Origin: an uncultured Lachnospiraceae bacterium
GTDB taxonomy: Bacteria; Bacillota; Clostridia; Lachnospirales; Lachnospiraceae
Reading direction: 5' to 3'
NCBI GenBank assembly: GCA_944381485.1
Contig: CALWLI010000010.1
Coordinates: 62,001-126,000 of the forward strand
Length of the DNA stretch: 64,000 nt
In this document: in pieces, positions 25,098 through 33,698 of the stretch
Layout of the letters: every line of letters begins with the position of its first letter
How positions within the stretch are numbered: position 1 is the first letter of the stretch
The notes under the pieces: generated by a model
What the model was told of the DNA's origin: nothing
What the model saw: the letters and a program-made list of their open reading frames with translations, nothing else
Database searches by the model: none
Program-made: the position numbers and the translations under genes

Positions 25098-27228
25098 TCG
25101 CCACCATAAAATCAACTGTTCTCATTACCTTGTCGGCATTGACGACTCTTACTCTCACCTCTTGGCCGAGCTTGTAGGATCTTCCGGTCCTCTCACCTGT
25201 AAGTTCCAGCCTTCCCTCATCAAATACATAGTAGTCATCGGTGAGTGTGTTTACGTGGACCAGGCCCTCGCAGGTGTTGGGGAGTTCGACATAGAAGCCA
25301 TAGGAGGTCACTCCTGATATTATACCCTCAAATTCCTCGTTGATAAAGCCCCTCATATACTCGGCCTTCTTCATCTTCTCCGTCTCTCTCTCAGCCTCGT
25401 CAGCCCTTCTCTCCAGCTCCGAAGTCCTTAAAGCTACAGCCTTGAGTATCTTTTCATAGTGAGAGATCCTTTTTTTGCTCAGCTCACCATGGATGTTTTC
25501 CTTTATTATCCTGTGGATCTGCAGATCCGGATATCGCCTTATCGGTGAAGTGAAATGGCAGTAGTATCCCGCTGCCAGTCCGAAATGTCCTGTGCACTCT
25601 GTTGTGTATACAGCCTTTTTCATGCTTCTTAACACGAGTCTCTCTATGAGGGCTTCCTCCCTGCATCCTCTTATCTCTTCCAGAAGCTTTCTTATCTGCT
25701 TGGGCCTTATCTCCTCATTTTTTGACTGCTTAAGGAAAAATCCGAAGTTGCTTATAAGTATGTAGAGTTCCCTGATCTTTTCAGGATCCGGAGCTCCGTG
25801 GGTCCTGTAGAGGAAGGGTAATTCCCTCCAATATGAGTCCTCCGCCACAGTCTCATTTGCCGCCAGCATGAAGTCTTCTATGAGCATGTTGGCACTGTTT
25901 CTCTCATAGGGCTCGACTTTAATCGGCTTTCCCTTGGGGTCAAGTGTGATCTTTGATTCGGGAAAATCAAAATCTATTCCGCCTCTCTTTTCTCTCCTTT
26001 CCCTAAGTATATCCGAGAGCTCCTTCATGAGCATAAACATAGGGACAAAATCCCTGTACTGCTCTTTTCTTCTCGCGTCATTCTTCCCGATTATGGCATA
26101 TACATTTTTGTAGCTCATGCGCCTGTCAACATTTATAACGCTCTCGCATATTTCATGATCAAGTATCTCTCCCTGCCTGTTTATCTTCAATATACATGAG
26201 AGGGCAAGCCTGTCTTCTCCCGCGTTAAGTGAGCATATTCCGTTTGAGAGCTTTTGAGGAAGCATGGGGATCACTCTGTCCACGAGATATACACTGGTGC
26301 TCCTTCTTAAAGCCTCCTTATCAAGGGCTGAGCCCTCCTTTACATAGGCTGTCACATCAGCTATGTGTACTCCCAAAGTATAAAGCTCTGTGTCGGGATC
26401 ATAGCTTATGGTCACGGCATCGTCCAGGTCTTTGGCGTCATCACCATCTATGGTTACAGTGGGGATATTTCTTAAGTCAAGTCTTCCCCTCATCTGCTTT
26501 TCGCTCACGGAATCAGGAATATCTTTGAGTTCCTTCATCACATCCTTGGGGAACTCCTCGGGAAGCCCATAGCTTCTCACTACGGATATGATGTCCACAC
26601 CAGGGTCATTGACGTGGCCTATTATCTCCTTTATCTCCCCCTCAGGGCTTCTCTTCTCGCTGCCGTAGTCTGTTATCCTGACTACCACCTTATGCCCTGT
26701 CATAGCGTCACGGTCCTTGCCCTGAGGAATAAATATGTCCGTGGCTATCCTCTGATCATCAGGCTCCACAAATCCGAAATTCTTGTTTTTCCTGTATATA
26801 CCTACCACGTCCTTGTTGGCATGCTCAAGAACAGCTATGACCTTCCCCTCAGCCCGCTTGCCTGCTTCGCTGTCTCTTTCTCTCTCCAAAAGGATCTTTA
26901 CCCTGTCGCCGTTAAGAGCCTTCCCGGTATTTTCCGCGGGAATAAAGATGTCATCCTCCCTGCCCTCCACAGTCACAAAGCCGAAGCCCCTGCCGGTACC
27001 TGAGAAAGTACCCATCAGGCTGAATATTTCAGGCTTTCCGTACTTGCCCTTAGGCGAGAGAGACAGCTTTCCCTCATTCACAAGCTCTGTGAGAAGAGAC
27101 CTGAGCTCGTCTCTTCTCTCTTTTTCCACATCAAGGAGCATAGCCAGTTCCTTAAGCTTCATAGGCTTATATATGGGGTCATGCATAAGCTCTGTCAAAA
27201 TCTTTTTCTTTTTTTCCTTGTCTGTCAT
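25057..27228 (-). CDS. rnr: Ribonuclease R
   Basis: Processive 3'-to-5' exoribonuclease of about 723 residues that degrades structured RNA and mRNA released by trans-translation. Order: N-terminal winged-helix region, two cold-shock-like OB domains, the RNB catalytic domain with [12 protein letters not shown] (metal-binding Asp cluster) and HIADVTAYV, then a C-terminal S1 domain ([15 protein letters not shown]). The ATG at 27228 has GGAAGG close upstream; an earlier frame start lacks a site. It lies between secG and smpB, as in many Firmicutes. Confidence 0.96.
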   Translation of the reverse strand: MTDKEKKKKILTELMHDPIYKPMKLKELAMLLDVEKERRDELRSLLTELVNEGKLSLSPKGKYGKPEIFSLMGTFSGTGRGFGFVTVEGREDDIFIPAENTGKALNGDRVKILLERERDSEAGKRAEGKVIAVLEHANKDVVGIYRKNKNFGFVEPDDQRIATDIFIPQGKDRDAMTGHKVVVRITDYGSEKRSPEGEIKEIIGHVNDPGVDIISVVRSYGLPEEFPKDVMKELKDIPDSVSEKQMRGRLDLRNIPTVTIDGDDAKDLDDAVTISYDPDTELYTLGVHIADVTAYVKEGSALDKEALRRSTSVYLVDRVIPMLPQKLSNGICSLNAGEDRLALSCILKINRQGEILDHEICESVINVDRRMSYKNVYAIIGKNDARRKEQYRDFVPMFMLMKELSDILRERREKRGGIDFDFPESKITLDPKGKPIKVEPYERNSANMLIEDFMLAANETVAEDSYWRELPFLYRTHGAPDPEKIRELYILISNFGFFLKQSKNEEIRPKQIRKLLEEIRGCREEALIERLVLRSMKKAVYTTECTGHFGLAAGYYCHFTSPIRRYPDLQIHRIIKENIHGELSKKRISHYEKILKAVALRTSELERRADEAERETEKMKKAEYMRGFINEEFEGIISGVTSYGFYVELPNTCEGLVHVNTLTDDYYVFDEGRLELTGERTGRSYKLGQEVRVRVVNADKVMRTVDFMVANDGKEQHTIDSEQ

Positions 27229-27265
27229 AAAACCTTCCGTTTCCTTACAATTAAAAGTCAAAATA

Positions 27266-27291
27266 AAAGCCCCTGACTTATCAGGAGCTTT
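27266..27291 (-). terminator. Terminator or attenuator between secG and rnr
   Basis: Arms AAAGC-T-CCTGA and TCAGG-G-GCTTT (minus strand) with a 4-base loop, followed by TATTTT. It lies 16 bases after the secG stop and 38 bases before the rnr start, so rnr probably relies on partial read-through. Confidence 0.75.
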
Positions 27292-27306
27292 CAAATTCAT
27301 TTGCGT

Positions 27307-27540
27307 TTACTTCATCAAAATATCCAGGACAAGAGCCAGTATAAGAAATACCACAGCTCCGTACTTTGTAAATTTCTCAAGGTTTCCCTCCATGGAACGG
27401 CCCTTTATCTTTCCCCAGTAGCTGTCCGCCATGCCGCCTATAGAGCCCAGGCCCTGAGTATTTCCTTCCTGCATAAGAATTATGGCTGCTATAGCCACTC
27501 CCAAAATCACATATATTATTGAAACCAATACAGTTAACAA
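27307..27540 (-). CDS. secG: Preprotein translocase subunit SecG
   Basis: A 77-residue membrane protein of the SecYEG channel with two helices (about residues 2-22 and 54-75) and the conserved loop LMQEGNTQGLGSIGG between them. The start is a TTG at 27540 with GGAGGTG six bases upstream; this gives the normal SecG length, whereas a longer frame adds an unlikely Cys-rich extension. A candidate promoter (TTGCAT, 17 bases, TAATAT) lies near 27570-27600. It begins the secG-rnr-smpB cluster. Confidence 0.93.
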   Translation of the reverse strand: MLTVLVSIIYVILGVAIAAIILMQEGNTQGLGSIGGMADSYWGKIKGRSMEGNLEKFTKYGAVVFLILALVLDILMK

Positions 27541-27633
27541 TTCTTTCACCTCCGAATAGTCAAGCGAAGATATATTAACACAACATAATGTATAATGCAA
27601 GCAAAAAAATACCAAAGGGCGACAAGCAGTGCT

Positions 27634-28689
27634 TTAATCGCAGAGTTCCTCCATAAGTTCCTTTACGGACATCATCCTGTCAAGCCTCCATACATTCTCT
27701 CCGCAGAATACAAGGGCATTGTCCACATCTCCATTTGCGGCCCTCACAAGCGCTGCGGTTATGCAGTAGGGTATGGAGCCCATATCACATTTTTTGAGAC
27801 AGCCGTAGCATTTTTTAATGTCCTCTCTCTCCTGTTCTCTGGCCTTTATAAAATCATTTCTTATGGCTCTTCCGGGCATGCCCACAGGACTCTTTACTAT
27901 TGCCACATCCTCCTTCTTTGCCTCAAGGTATGCCTTTTTGAACTTCTCATCCACGTCACACTCATAGGTAGTGACAAAGCGTGTGGCCATTTGAACACCG
28001 TCACAGCCCAAGTCCATATAGTGGTCAATATCTTTTCTGTCGAAAACTCCTCCTCCGAATATGACAGGTATCTTATGGGAGTACTTTTCCTCATACTCGG
28101 AAACTATGTCCATGATCTCTTTTATCTTTTCATCGTAGCCCGTGGCATCATACTCGGCCACCTCCTCGGGACTGTAGCCCAGATGGCCTCCCGCTTTAGG
28201 ACCCTCAATGACAATAAAATCCGCTGTCCTGTGATAATGCTTGTCCCACATCTTAAGAAGCACCTTTGCCGCCTTAGGAGGTGAAACTATGGGAGCTATC
28301 TTCACCTTGCTTCCCTCCACATACTTGGGAAGATCCACAGGAAGGCCTGCCCCTGAAATGATAAGGTCCGCACCGCTCTCCACGGAGCATCTCACAAAGT
28401 CCTCATAGTGGTTCATAGCCACCATGATATTTACTCCTATTATGCCGCCCTCTGCCTGAGCCTTGGCATCCTTTATATATTTTCTGAGAGCACGAAGGTT
28501 TGCCTCCATAGTATTTGTAGCAAAATCAGGCTCCTTAAATCCCGGCTGAGCTGCTGAGATGACTCCTATTCCGCCCTCCCTTGCAACTGCAGCGGCAAGG
28601 CCTGAGAGACTCACTCCCACACCCATTCCGCCCTGTATTACAGGCCTTCTCGCCACCAAATCACCTATTCTGAGTTCCTTAAGCTTCAT
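27634..28689 (-). CDS. NAD(P)H-dependent flavin oxidoreductase, nitronate monooxygenase/FabK-like
   Basis: A 351-residue FMN-dependent TIM-barrel protein. The N-terminus VRPVIQGGMG-like stretch ARRPVIQGGMGVGVSLSGLA, the flavin loop SGAGLPVDLPK and the phosphate-binding IFGGGVFD plus GCDGVQMATRF identify the NMO/2-nitropropane dioxygenase family. A Cys-rich C-terminal tail with CYGCLKKC may bind metal or a cluster. FabK enoyl-ACP reductases belong to the same family, but there is no fatty-acid gene nearby, so the role is open. Confidence 0.88.
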   Translation of the reverse strand: MKLKELRIGDLVARRPVIQGGMGVGVSLSGLAAAVAREGGIGVISAAQPGFKEPDFATNTMEANLRALRKYIKDAKAQAEGGIIGVNIMVAMNHYEDFVRCSVESGADLIISGAGLPVDLPKYVEGSKVKIAPIVSPPKAAKVLLKMWDKHYHRTADFIVIEGPKAGGHLGYSPEEVAEYDATGYDEKIKEIMDIVSEYEEKYSHKIPVIFGGGVFDRKDIDHYMDLGCDGVQMATRFVTTYECDVDEKFKKAYLEAKKEDVAIVKSPVGMPGRAIRNDFIKAREQEREDIKKCYGCLKKCDMGSIPYCITAALVRAANGDVDNALVFCGENVWRLDRMMSVKELMEELCD

Positions 28690-28853
28690 AACTGTTATTG
28701 ACCTTTCATTTCTAAAGTTCTTATTTTCTCAATAGTAATTTTATCCGGAAAAAGAATTTTTCAATTCTATCTTAAGTAGTTTTTATTACTATGTTGAACA
28801 TCAAAATGATGATACACTGTTTGAAGCCTTTAGTCAACCGCTATTTCTCAGCT

Positions 28854-29522
28854 TCAGCACACATAATTATACATGAGCACATAGTGGCATATACTTCCGC
28901 ACATTACAAATACGTGGAATATCTCGTGGGCTCCGAAATATTTCGGCAGTCTTCTGAAAACCGGAAGCTTTAAAGCATAGATGACTCCGCCTGCCGTATA
29001 CAGGATACCCCCTGCCAGGAGCCAGCCGAAGGCCTCCTTGGGGAGGGCCGCCACTATCCTCGTTATGGCGAAGATGCAGACCCAGCCCATGGCTATATAT
29101 ACCACGGAGGAGAATACTTTCGGGCAATTTATCCAAAATGCGGATATCAGTATTCCCAATACGGCAATCGCCCATACCGCAAAAAGCATTGCCCAGCCTG
29201 TCCTGTCCCCCAGAACTATGGCGCATATGGGAGTATAGGTGCCGGCTATAAGCACATATATCATCATATGGTCTATCTTTCTGAGTATCCTGTTTATTTT
29301 TTTTGATATGTCCAGAGAGTGATAGAAAGTGCTGGCCGCATACAAAAGTATCATGCTCACTATAAAAATAATGATGGCTGCAGTGTTCTCACGGCTCCCT
29401 GAGCTTACAGCCTTGGCTATGATAGGTACAGAAGCTACCAGGGCAGCCGCCATCCCTATGCCGTGAGTAAGGGCACTTCCCGGATCCTTAAGTTTTATTA
29501 TAAGCTCCTCGATTTTATTCAT
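28854..29522 (-). CDS. Hemolysin III / PAQR-family membrane protein
   Basis: A 222-residue protein with seven hydrophobic segments. The family's conserved positions appear as DPGSALTHGIG near residue 13-23, TFYHSLDIS near 67-75 and AHEIFHVFVMCGSICHY at the C-terminus; the Ser, Asp and His residues probably bind zinc. The ATG at 29522 has GGAGG eight bases upstream. It has no same-strand gene close enough to call an operon. Despite the name, hemolytic activity cannot be inferred. Confidence 0.9.
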   Translation of the reverse strand: MNKIEELIIKLKDPGSALTHGIGMAAALVASVPIIAKAVSSGSRENTAAIIIFIVSMILLYAASTFYHSLDISKKINRILRKIDHMMIYVLIAGTYTPICAIVLGDRTGWAMLFAVWAIAVLGILISAFWINCPKVFSSVVYIAMGWVCIFAITRIVAALPKEAFGWLLAGGILYTAGGVIYALKLPVFRRLPKYFGAHEIFHVFVMCGSICHYVLMYNYVC

Positions 29523-29601
29523 AACCCGCACCTCCTCAGGATAAATATAACTTCCGATATATCAGCTGTTTCACAACTTTGTCTTATATATCGTATAAAA
29601 A

Positions 29602-29638
29602 ATAATGATAAGTAGTTTTAAAAACTACTTATCATTAT
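29602..29638. terminator. 18-bp hairpin terminator after the CapA pair
   Basis: A perfect inverted repeat of 18 bases with a single central base (arm starts ATAATGATAAGTAG). It lies about 68 bases after the stop of the minus-strand CapA gene. The stem is AT-rich and ends in A/T runs on both strands, so it may act in both directions. Confidence 0.6.
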
Positions 29639-29704
29639 ATCACTATATTGAGATTATACAAGTGGGGTTATTACTTTATTTATTTCTTAGGCTTTTCTCG
29701 TACT

Positions 29705-30955
29705 TTACCCCTCGCTTTGAGCCTTTTCTATGACACCGTCTTCAGTCAGGCTTATTCCGTAACTCAGGCCTTCATAGTACTCATAGAATTCGACTCTTTC
29801 CTCATCACTTCCGAGGGCTTTTGTATAGCCGAAGGCGGAGGTTCCCGGGTGTATCCTGAGCTCTGTCCTTCCTTCGTCGGGATATATATCCGCCTCCAGG
29901 AGCATGGTTTTTGGAATGCTGCTTCCGAAGAGAAAATTGCCCAGGCTGTATATGACAGGTACGTCTCCCACATACTCCGTCCCCTGAAGCACATGGGGAT
30001 GAGCTCCAACTATGAGATCAGCCCCGGCAGCTGCTATCTCCCTTGAGAGCTCCCTCATATAGTCTTCAGGCTCCTCCTTCCTCTCGGTTCCCCAGTGCAT
30101 GTAGACCACAACATAGTCACAGCTTTGGGAAAGCTCCTCTATCCTTCCGAGAAATAATGCTTTGTAGGCGTCATAAGCTGCAAAGACTCCGGGAGAGCCG
30201 CTTCCTGCCGCCCAGCCGGCAAAAGGCATTACTCTGGTGGCTCCAAGGATTGCAACTTTTTTTCCGTTCTTTTCGAATATTACGGCCTCCATAGCCTCAT
30301 CTCTGTCACTGCCTGCTCCCGTGTAAGAAATTCCGGCGTTTTTAAGTGTGGCTATAGTATCCGAGAGGGCTTCCGTTCCGAAGTCAAGTATGTGGTTGTT
30401 TGCTAAGCTTACCCCGTCCACTCCCATTTCTTTTAATATATTTACTCTCGAAGGAGCCACTCTAAAGGTAAATTCCTTGTCCTCCTCAGCTGTTCCTCTT
30501 TCGCTGAAGGGAAACTCCTCATTTACAAAGAAGAGATCCGCAGACTCTGAGAGGGCTCTGAAGCTCTCATCCATATTGTCCTCTATACCTCCTTTGTCGT
30601 AGGCGGACAAAACATAGCTGCTGAGATATACATCCCCTCCGAAGAGAAGCTTTATAGGCTCTTCGCGCACAGCTTCGGGCAAAGCAGTCTCCCTTTCCTG
30701 AATCTCTGAAGAAGGAACTTCCGCAATATTGATGCTTGGCTCAGCCGCAGTCGAAGACTGTGCTTTGGCCTCTGTTTCGGGAGTATCCGAGAGAAACTTC
30801 CTACCGCCTGTGACTGCCAATGCTACTGCTGTCACCGCCAAAATTATATTTATGAATATCAAAAAGGCGGAGAGCCGCCTCAAAAACACCTTAGCGGGAG
30901 TCATTCTCCGTCTTCTGCTTCTTGCCTGTCTTATATTTTTATGTCCTCTGTTCAA
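29705..30955 (-). CDS. CapA-family metallophosphatase-like protein (motifs intact)
   Basis: A 416-residue membrane-anchored protein with a basic N-terminus, one membrane helix (about residues 27-49), a Ser/Thr/Glu linker and an extracellular PGA_cap/CapA domain. All expected metal-ligand motifs are present: LFGGDVYLSS, SLANNHILDFG, VVYMHWGTE and IVGAHPHVLQG, then YSLGNFLFG. The family includes the poly-gamma-glutamate protein CapA/PgsA and has a calcineurin-like fold, but no pgs synthesis genes are present. The start is TTG, with AGGTGA overlapping the stop of the upstream CapA-like gene, so translation is coupled. The role is unknown. Confidence 0.85.
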   Translation of the reverse strand: MNRGHKNIRQARSRRRRMTPAKVFLRRLSAFLIFINIILAVTAVALAVTGGRKFLSDTPETEAKAQSSTAAEPSINIAEVPSSEIQERETALPEAVREEPIKLLFGGDVYLSSYVLSAYDKGGIEDNMDESFRALSESADLFFVNEEFPFSERGTAEEDKEFTFRVAPSRVNILKEMGVDGVSLANNHILDFGTEALSDTIATLKNAGISYTGAGSDRDEAMEAVIFEKNGKKVAILGATRVMPFAGWAAGSGSPGVFAAYDAYKALFLGRIEELSQSCDYVVVYMHWGTERKEEPEDYMRELSREIAAAGADLIVGAHPHVLQGTEYVGDVPVIYSLGNFLFGSSIPKTMLLEADIYPDEGRTELRIHPGTSAFGYTKALGSDEERVEFYEYYEGLSYGISLTEDGVIEKAQSEG

Positions 30956-30959
30956 TCTG

Positions 30960-32309
30960 TCACCTGTATGAAAACTCGTAGTGTTCAGGATCTCCTGAAA
31001 TGTAAGTATAGCCCATGGAGGCCTTCAGGGGATAAAGTCTTAGGCTTAAAGTGCCGTCAGTCTCCTCTGTCCTCAGCTCAAGAAGGTAGGAGTCGTCAAT
31101 GCCGCTGCCATAGATCATACTGCCCAGATCATAAACTATGGGGGTATTATTGTAGTTCTCCACCTCTCCGGTTTCCGGCCCTCCGGGCCCTGCACATACT
31201 ATAAGGTCAGCTCCGTGATCTGCAGTCTCCCTGGCCAGTACTCTCATATAATCAGGAATAACGCCTTCGTCCCCTCCCCAATAAATATAGACTGTCACAA
31301 GATCACAGCTTCTGTTCAGCTCCTCAACCTTCGAGAAAAGTTCTTCTTTATTGGCATCATAGGCCAAAAAAACTCCGGGTCTGCTTTTTCCGGCACCCCA
31401 CAGGGCATCAGGGACCCTTCTTGAGACTCCCAAGAAGGCCACTCTCATTCCGTTTATATCTCTTATCACAGCCTGAGAAGCCTCGTCCATATCCTCTCCC
31501 GCTCCGGTGTAGGCGATACCTGCCTGCTGAAGGGCTGAAATATTGTCTGAGAATGCCTCATAGCCGTAATCCAAGGCGTGGCTATTTGCAAGGGAGACGC
31601 AGTCTATGCCGGCTTCCCTCAGTATGTCTGTCCTCTCTGCCGAGACTCTGTAGACATACTCCTTATCCTCTGCAGGCTCTCCCCTGTCACTGAAGGGGAA
31701 GAGCTGTCCTGCCATAAAAAAGTCCGAGTTGTCTGAAAGGCTCCTGACGGCAGGGGAAAGTACTCCTTCTATTCCACCCTCCCTGTCATATGCATCCTGA
31801 ACATAAGTGCTGAGATAAACATTGCCTCCTATAAGAATAGCGGAATCTTTGAGCACAGGCTCTCCTCTTAAGCTGTCCTCATATTTTTTCTTAGCCCCTA
31901 AGGCCGTTAAAGCCCGGCTGTCCCCCGAAGCCATGGAAGAGCTTTTTCCCTCGAACTCCCCTTCAGAGGGCAGCTTCTTCTGAGCTTTTTGAGAAGTCCT
32001 ATCCATATTATCATGCACTTTCAAGGAGTCCATGATATCCTTAAGAGAGGCTTCTGCGGATTTAACAATAATTCCTGCCGTACCTTCTTCAATGATTGCT
32101 TTCCCTTCAGCCTCATTCTGACCATGCTGATAGGCTCTGAATATAAGCATTGCCCCGAAGATCACCAACAAAATTCCGCAGATAAGATACAAGATTGCGG
32201 ATATGGCTCTCAAAAGCCATTTATCACCGCCCCTTCCCGCAGCTTTTCTCTGTGTCCTCTTTCCGCCGGTTCTCTTTACAGGATATTTTTTGTCACCCAT
32301 GACTGTCAT
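30960..32309 (-). CDS. CapA-family protein lacking the metal-ligand motifs (probable pseudoenzyme)
   Basis: A 449-residue paralogue of the next gene with the same plan: basic N-terminus, membrane helix (about 30-54), long polar linker, PGA_cap fold. Each expected ligand motif is altered: GGNVYLST in place of GGD, LANSHALDYG in place of NNH, VYIYWGGDEG in place of MHWG, CAGPGGPE in place of GAHPH, and VYDLGSMIYG in place of SLGNF. The overall sequence remains alignable, so the protein seems maintained but catalytically inactive. It lies 9 bases after the DUF3841-like gene and 4 bases before the motif-intact CapA, in one transcript. A regulatory or binding partner role is inference. Confidence 0.8.
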   Translation of the reverse strand: MTVMGDKKYPVKRTGGKRTQRKAAGRGGDKWLLRAISAILYLICGILLVIFGAMLIFRAYQHGQNEAEGKAIIEEGTAGIIVKSAEASLKDIMDSLKVHDNMDRTSQKAQKKLPSEGEFEGKSSSMASGDSRALTALGAKKKYEDSLRGEPVLKDSAILIGGNVYLSTYVQDAYDREGGIEGVLSPAVRSLSDNSDFFMAGQLFPFSDRGEPAEDKEYVYRVSAERTDILREAGIDCVSLANSHALDYGYEAFSDNISALQQAGIAYTGAGEDMDEASQAVIRDINGMRVAFLGVSRRVPDALWGAGKSRPGVFLAYDANKEELFSKVEELNRSCDLVTVYIYWGGDEGVIPDYMRVLARETADHGADLIVCAGPGGPETGEVENYNNTPIVYDLGSMIYGSGIDDSYLLELRTEETDGTLSLRLYPLKASMGYTYISGDPEHYEFSYR

Positions 32310-32318
32310 TTGCTTCCC

Positions 32319-32906
32319 TTAGCCGACTATCCACTCCTTCTTTATGGTCCACAATCCGGCCTCAACAGTATATACTCCGGTGTAATCTCCGGACTTTATG
32401 GACTCATGGTGTCTGAAAAGGCGCTGCCAGCTGTCGGTAATGCGTTTTTTAAGTTCAGGATAAAATGAGCCCAGCATCACCTTTGATGTGGTAAGACCGT
32501 AGTCTCTAAGCTCCTCCATAAAAGCGGCCTCATCGGCGCTGTCCTTCCCTATATATGAGAGATTTAGTATTTTTGTCCAATCTTTAGTGTCAAAAAAAAC
32601 AGCCTCTGACAGAGGGACCTCAAGCTTAAGGAGCTCCCCTCCTCCTGAGCTCTCCGCATCCATGGGCTCTGCAAAGGACCAGTAGGGGAACTCCGCCCCC
32701 TCAGGCCTTGCTACGATTTTTTGAGCCTCTGTAACATACCAGAGGTAGCCTGTCAAAAATACGGGAGCGCTCTCTCCGTACTTTGATCTCACATACTCCT
32801 CCTTTGACACACAAAAGCCGTCTCTGTATATTGTATCTGTCACGATCTTCTGCTGTCTGGTAAAAAGTCTTATTTTTCCGTCTGACGTTTGATATCTGTC
32901 ACCCAT
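32319..32906 (-). CDS. DUF3841-like protein, second copy
   Basis: A 195-residue soluble protein of unknown function. The start GKIRLFTRQQKIV and the end RRITDSWQRLF-type segment (KKRITDSWQRLF) match its upstream neighbour and what I recall of DUF3841. The middle holds TKDWTKILNLSYI. No signal peptide or membrane helix is seen. Its start overlaps the end of the first copy by 37 bases and it runs straight into the CapA-like genes. Family assignment is from memory of the motif pattern. Confidence 0.65.
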   Translation of the reverse strand: MGDRYQTSDGKIRLFTRQQKIVTDTIYRDGFCVSKEEYVRSKYGESAPVFLTGYLWYVTEAQKIVARPEGAEFPYWSFAEPMDAESSGGGELLKLEVPLSEAVFFDTKDWTKILNLSYIGKDSADEAAFMEELRDYGLTTSKVMLGSFYPELKKRITDSWQRLFRHHESIKSGDYTGVYTVEAGLWTIKKEWIVG

Positions 32907-33439
32907 TCTCTTCTAAGCTCCCATATGGTTCCGTATTTCAGATCGTTTCCCACCACAACACTGTCATCGTAAAGCCTCATCCAGCTGTCTTTTATCTCCC
33001 TCTTAAGCTCCGGATAAAACTGCGACATTACCGCCTGTGGGTCATTTACGCCGTACATGTCCATAAGCTCTCTGTGGCGCTTTGCATCCTCCTCATTTAG
33101 AGGTATATAAGCGTAGTTTAATATCATTCCCCACTTTGTCACGTTTACCGGGGTTATGTCCGCCTCATCAACCTCAAGTTCGATTATAACGTCATTTTCT
33201 CCGGGAAGCATCAGTGAGTCCGACTCAAAAGCCACCCACACAGGATAGCTCACATCCTCAGGTCTGTTTTTAACGTTGGGCCCGTTTGAGGCAAGCCACT
33301 TGTAGGCAAGGAGTATTATATTGCTGTGCTCCTGATTTTCCTTTCTTATATACTCTTCCCTGGTTATGTATCTTCCTGTCTCCTGAAGCACCTCGGCAAC
33401 ATTTTTGTGCTGTCTGGTCCAAACCTTTATCTTACCCAT
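32870..33439 (-). CDS. DUF3841-like protein, first copy
   Basis: A soluble protein of about 189 residues starting MGKIKVWTRQHKNV. The ATG at 33439 has AGGTGAG just upstream; the longer open frame would run into the tRNA gene. It aligns along its length with the next gene (WTRQ at the start, WGMILNYAYIPLNEEDA in the middle, IKDSWMRLYDD near the end), so the two arose by tandem duplication. It begins only about 40 bases after the 3' end of tRNA-Ala. Function is unknown; the WTRQ and DSWxRL motifs are the features to search. Confidence 0.65.
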   Translation of the reverse strand: MGKIKVWTRQHKNVAEVLQETGRYITREEYIRKENQEHSNIILLAYKWLASNGPNVKNRPEDVSYPVWVAFESDSLMLPGENDVIIELEVDEADITPVNVTKWGMILNYAYIPLNEEDAKRHRELMDMYGVNDPQAVMSQFYPELKREIKDSWMRLYDDSVVVGNDLKYGTIWELRREWVTDIKRQTEK

Positions 33440-33478
33440 ATGCTCACCTGATCTTATCCGAAAAACTATACAAAAAAA

Positions 33479-33551
33479 TGGAGCATACGGGACTTGAACC
33501 CGTGACCTCCACACTGCCGGTGTGGCGCGCTCCCAACTGCGCTAATGCCCC
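33479..33551 (-). tRNA. tRNA-Ala (anticodon GGC)
   Basis: A 73-nt cloverleaf: acceptor GGGGCAT pairs with ATGCTCC (one G-U), D-arm GCGCAGTTGGGAGCGC, anticodon stem CCACA/TGTGG with loop CCGGCAG giving GGC, and T-arm CGGGTTCAAGTCCCG. CCA is not encoded. A promoter lies upstream and the DUF3841/CapA operon follows directly. Confidence 0.95.
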
Positions 33552-33562
33552 ATTCGAAGCTT

Positions 33563-33592
33563 AGTATATCATAAGCTGTATACTGACCGCAA
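33563..33592 (-). promoter_or_regulatory. Promoter of tRNA-Ala
   Basis: TTGCGG (33587-33592) and TATACT (33563-33568), 18 bases apart on the minus strand, about 12 bases ahead of the tRNA. It may also drive the operon behind the tRNA, since no separate promoter is obvious in the 39-base gap. Confidence 0.6.
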
Positions 33593-33627
33593 GTATTTAT
33601 CTTATGTACATAAATAATAATATAAAG

Positions 33628-33673
33628 CAGGCTTATCCCACATCCTTTATCCGGTATATATGAGATAAGCCTG
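33628..33673 (-). terminator. Probable terminator of pheT
   Basis: Ten-base arms CAGGCTTATC and GATAAGCCTG with a 26-base loop, followed by CTTTATATTATTATT on the minus strand. It begins 26 bases after the pheT stop. The large loop makes it weaker than the others here. Confidence 0.55.
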
Positions 33674-33698
33674 TCATAGTTATCGGCTTTGAGAAGCT

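Noticed and set aside
33286-33564. Plus-strand open frame ending with GLEPVTSTLPVWRAPNC
   Set aside because: It runs antisense across the tRNA-Ala gene and the DUF3841 start; this peptide is a well-known false gene call over tRNA genes.
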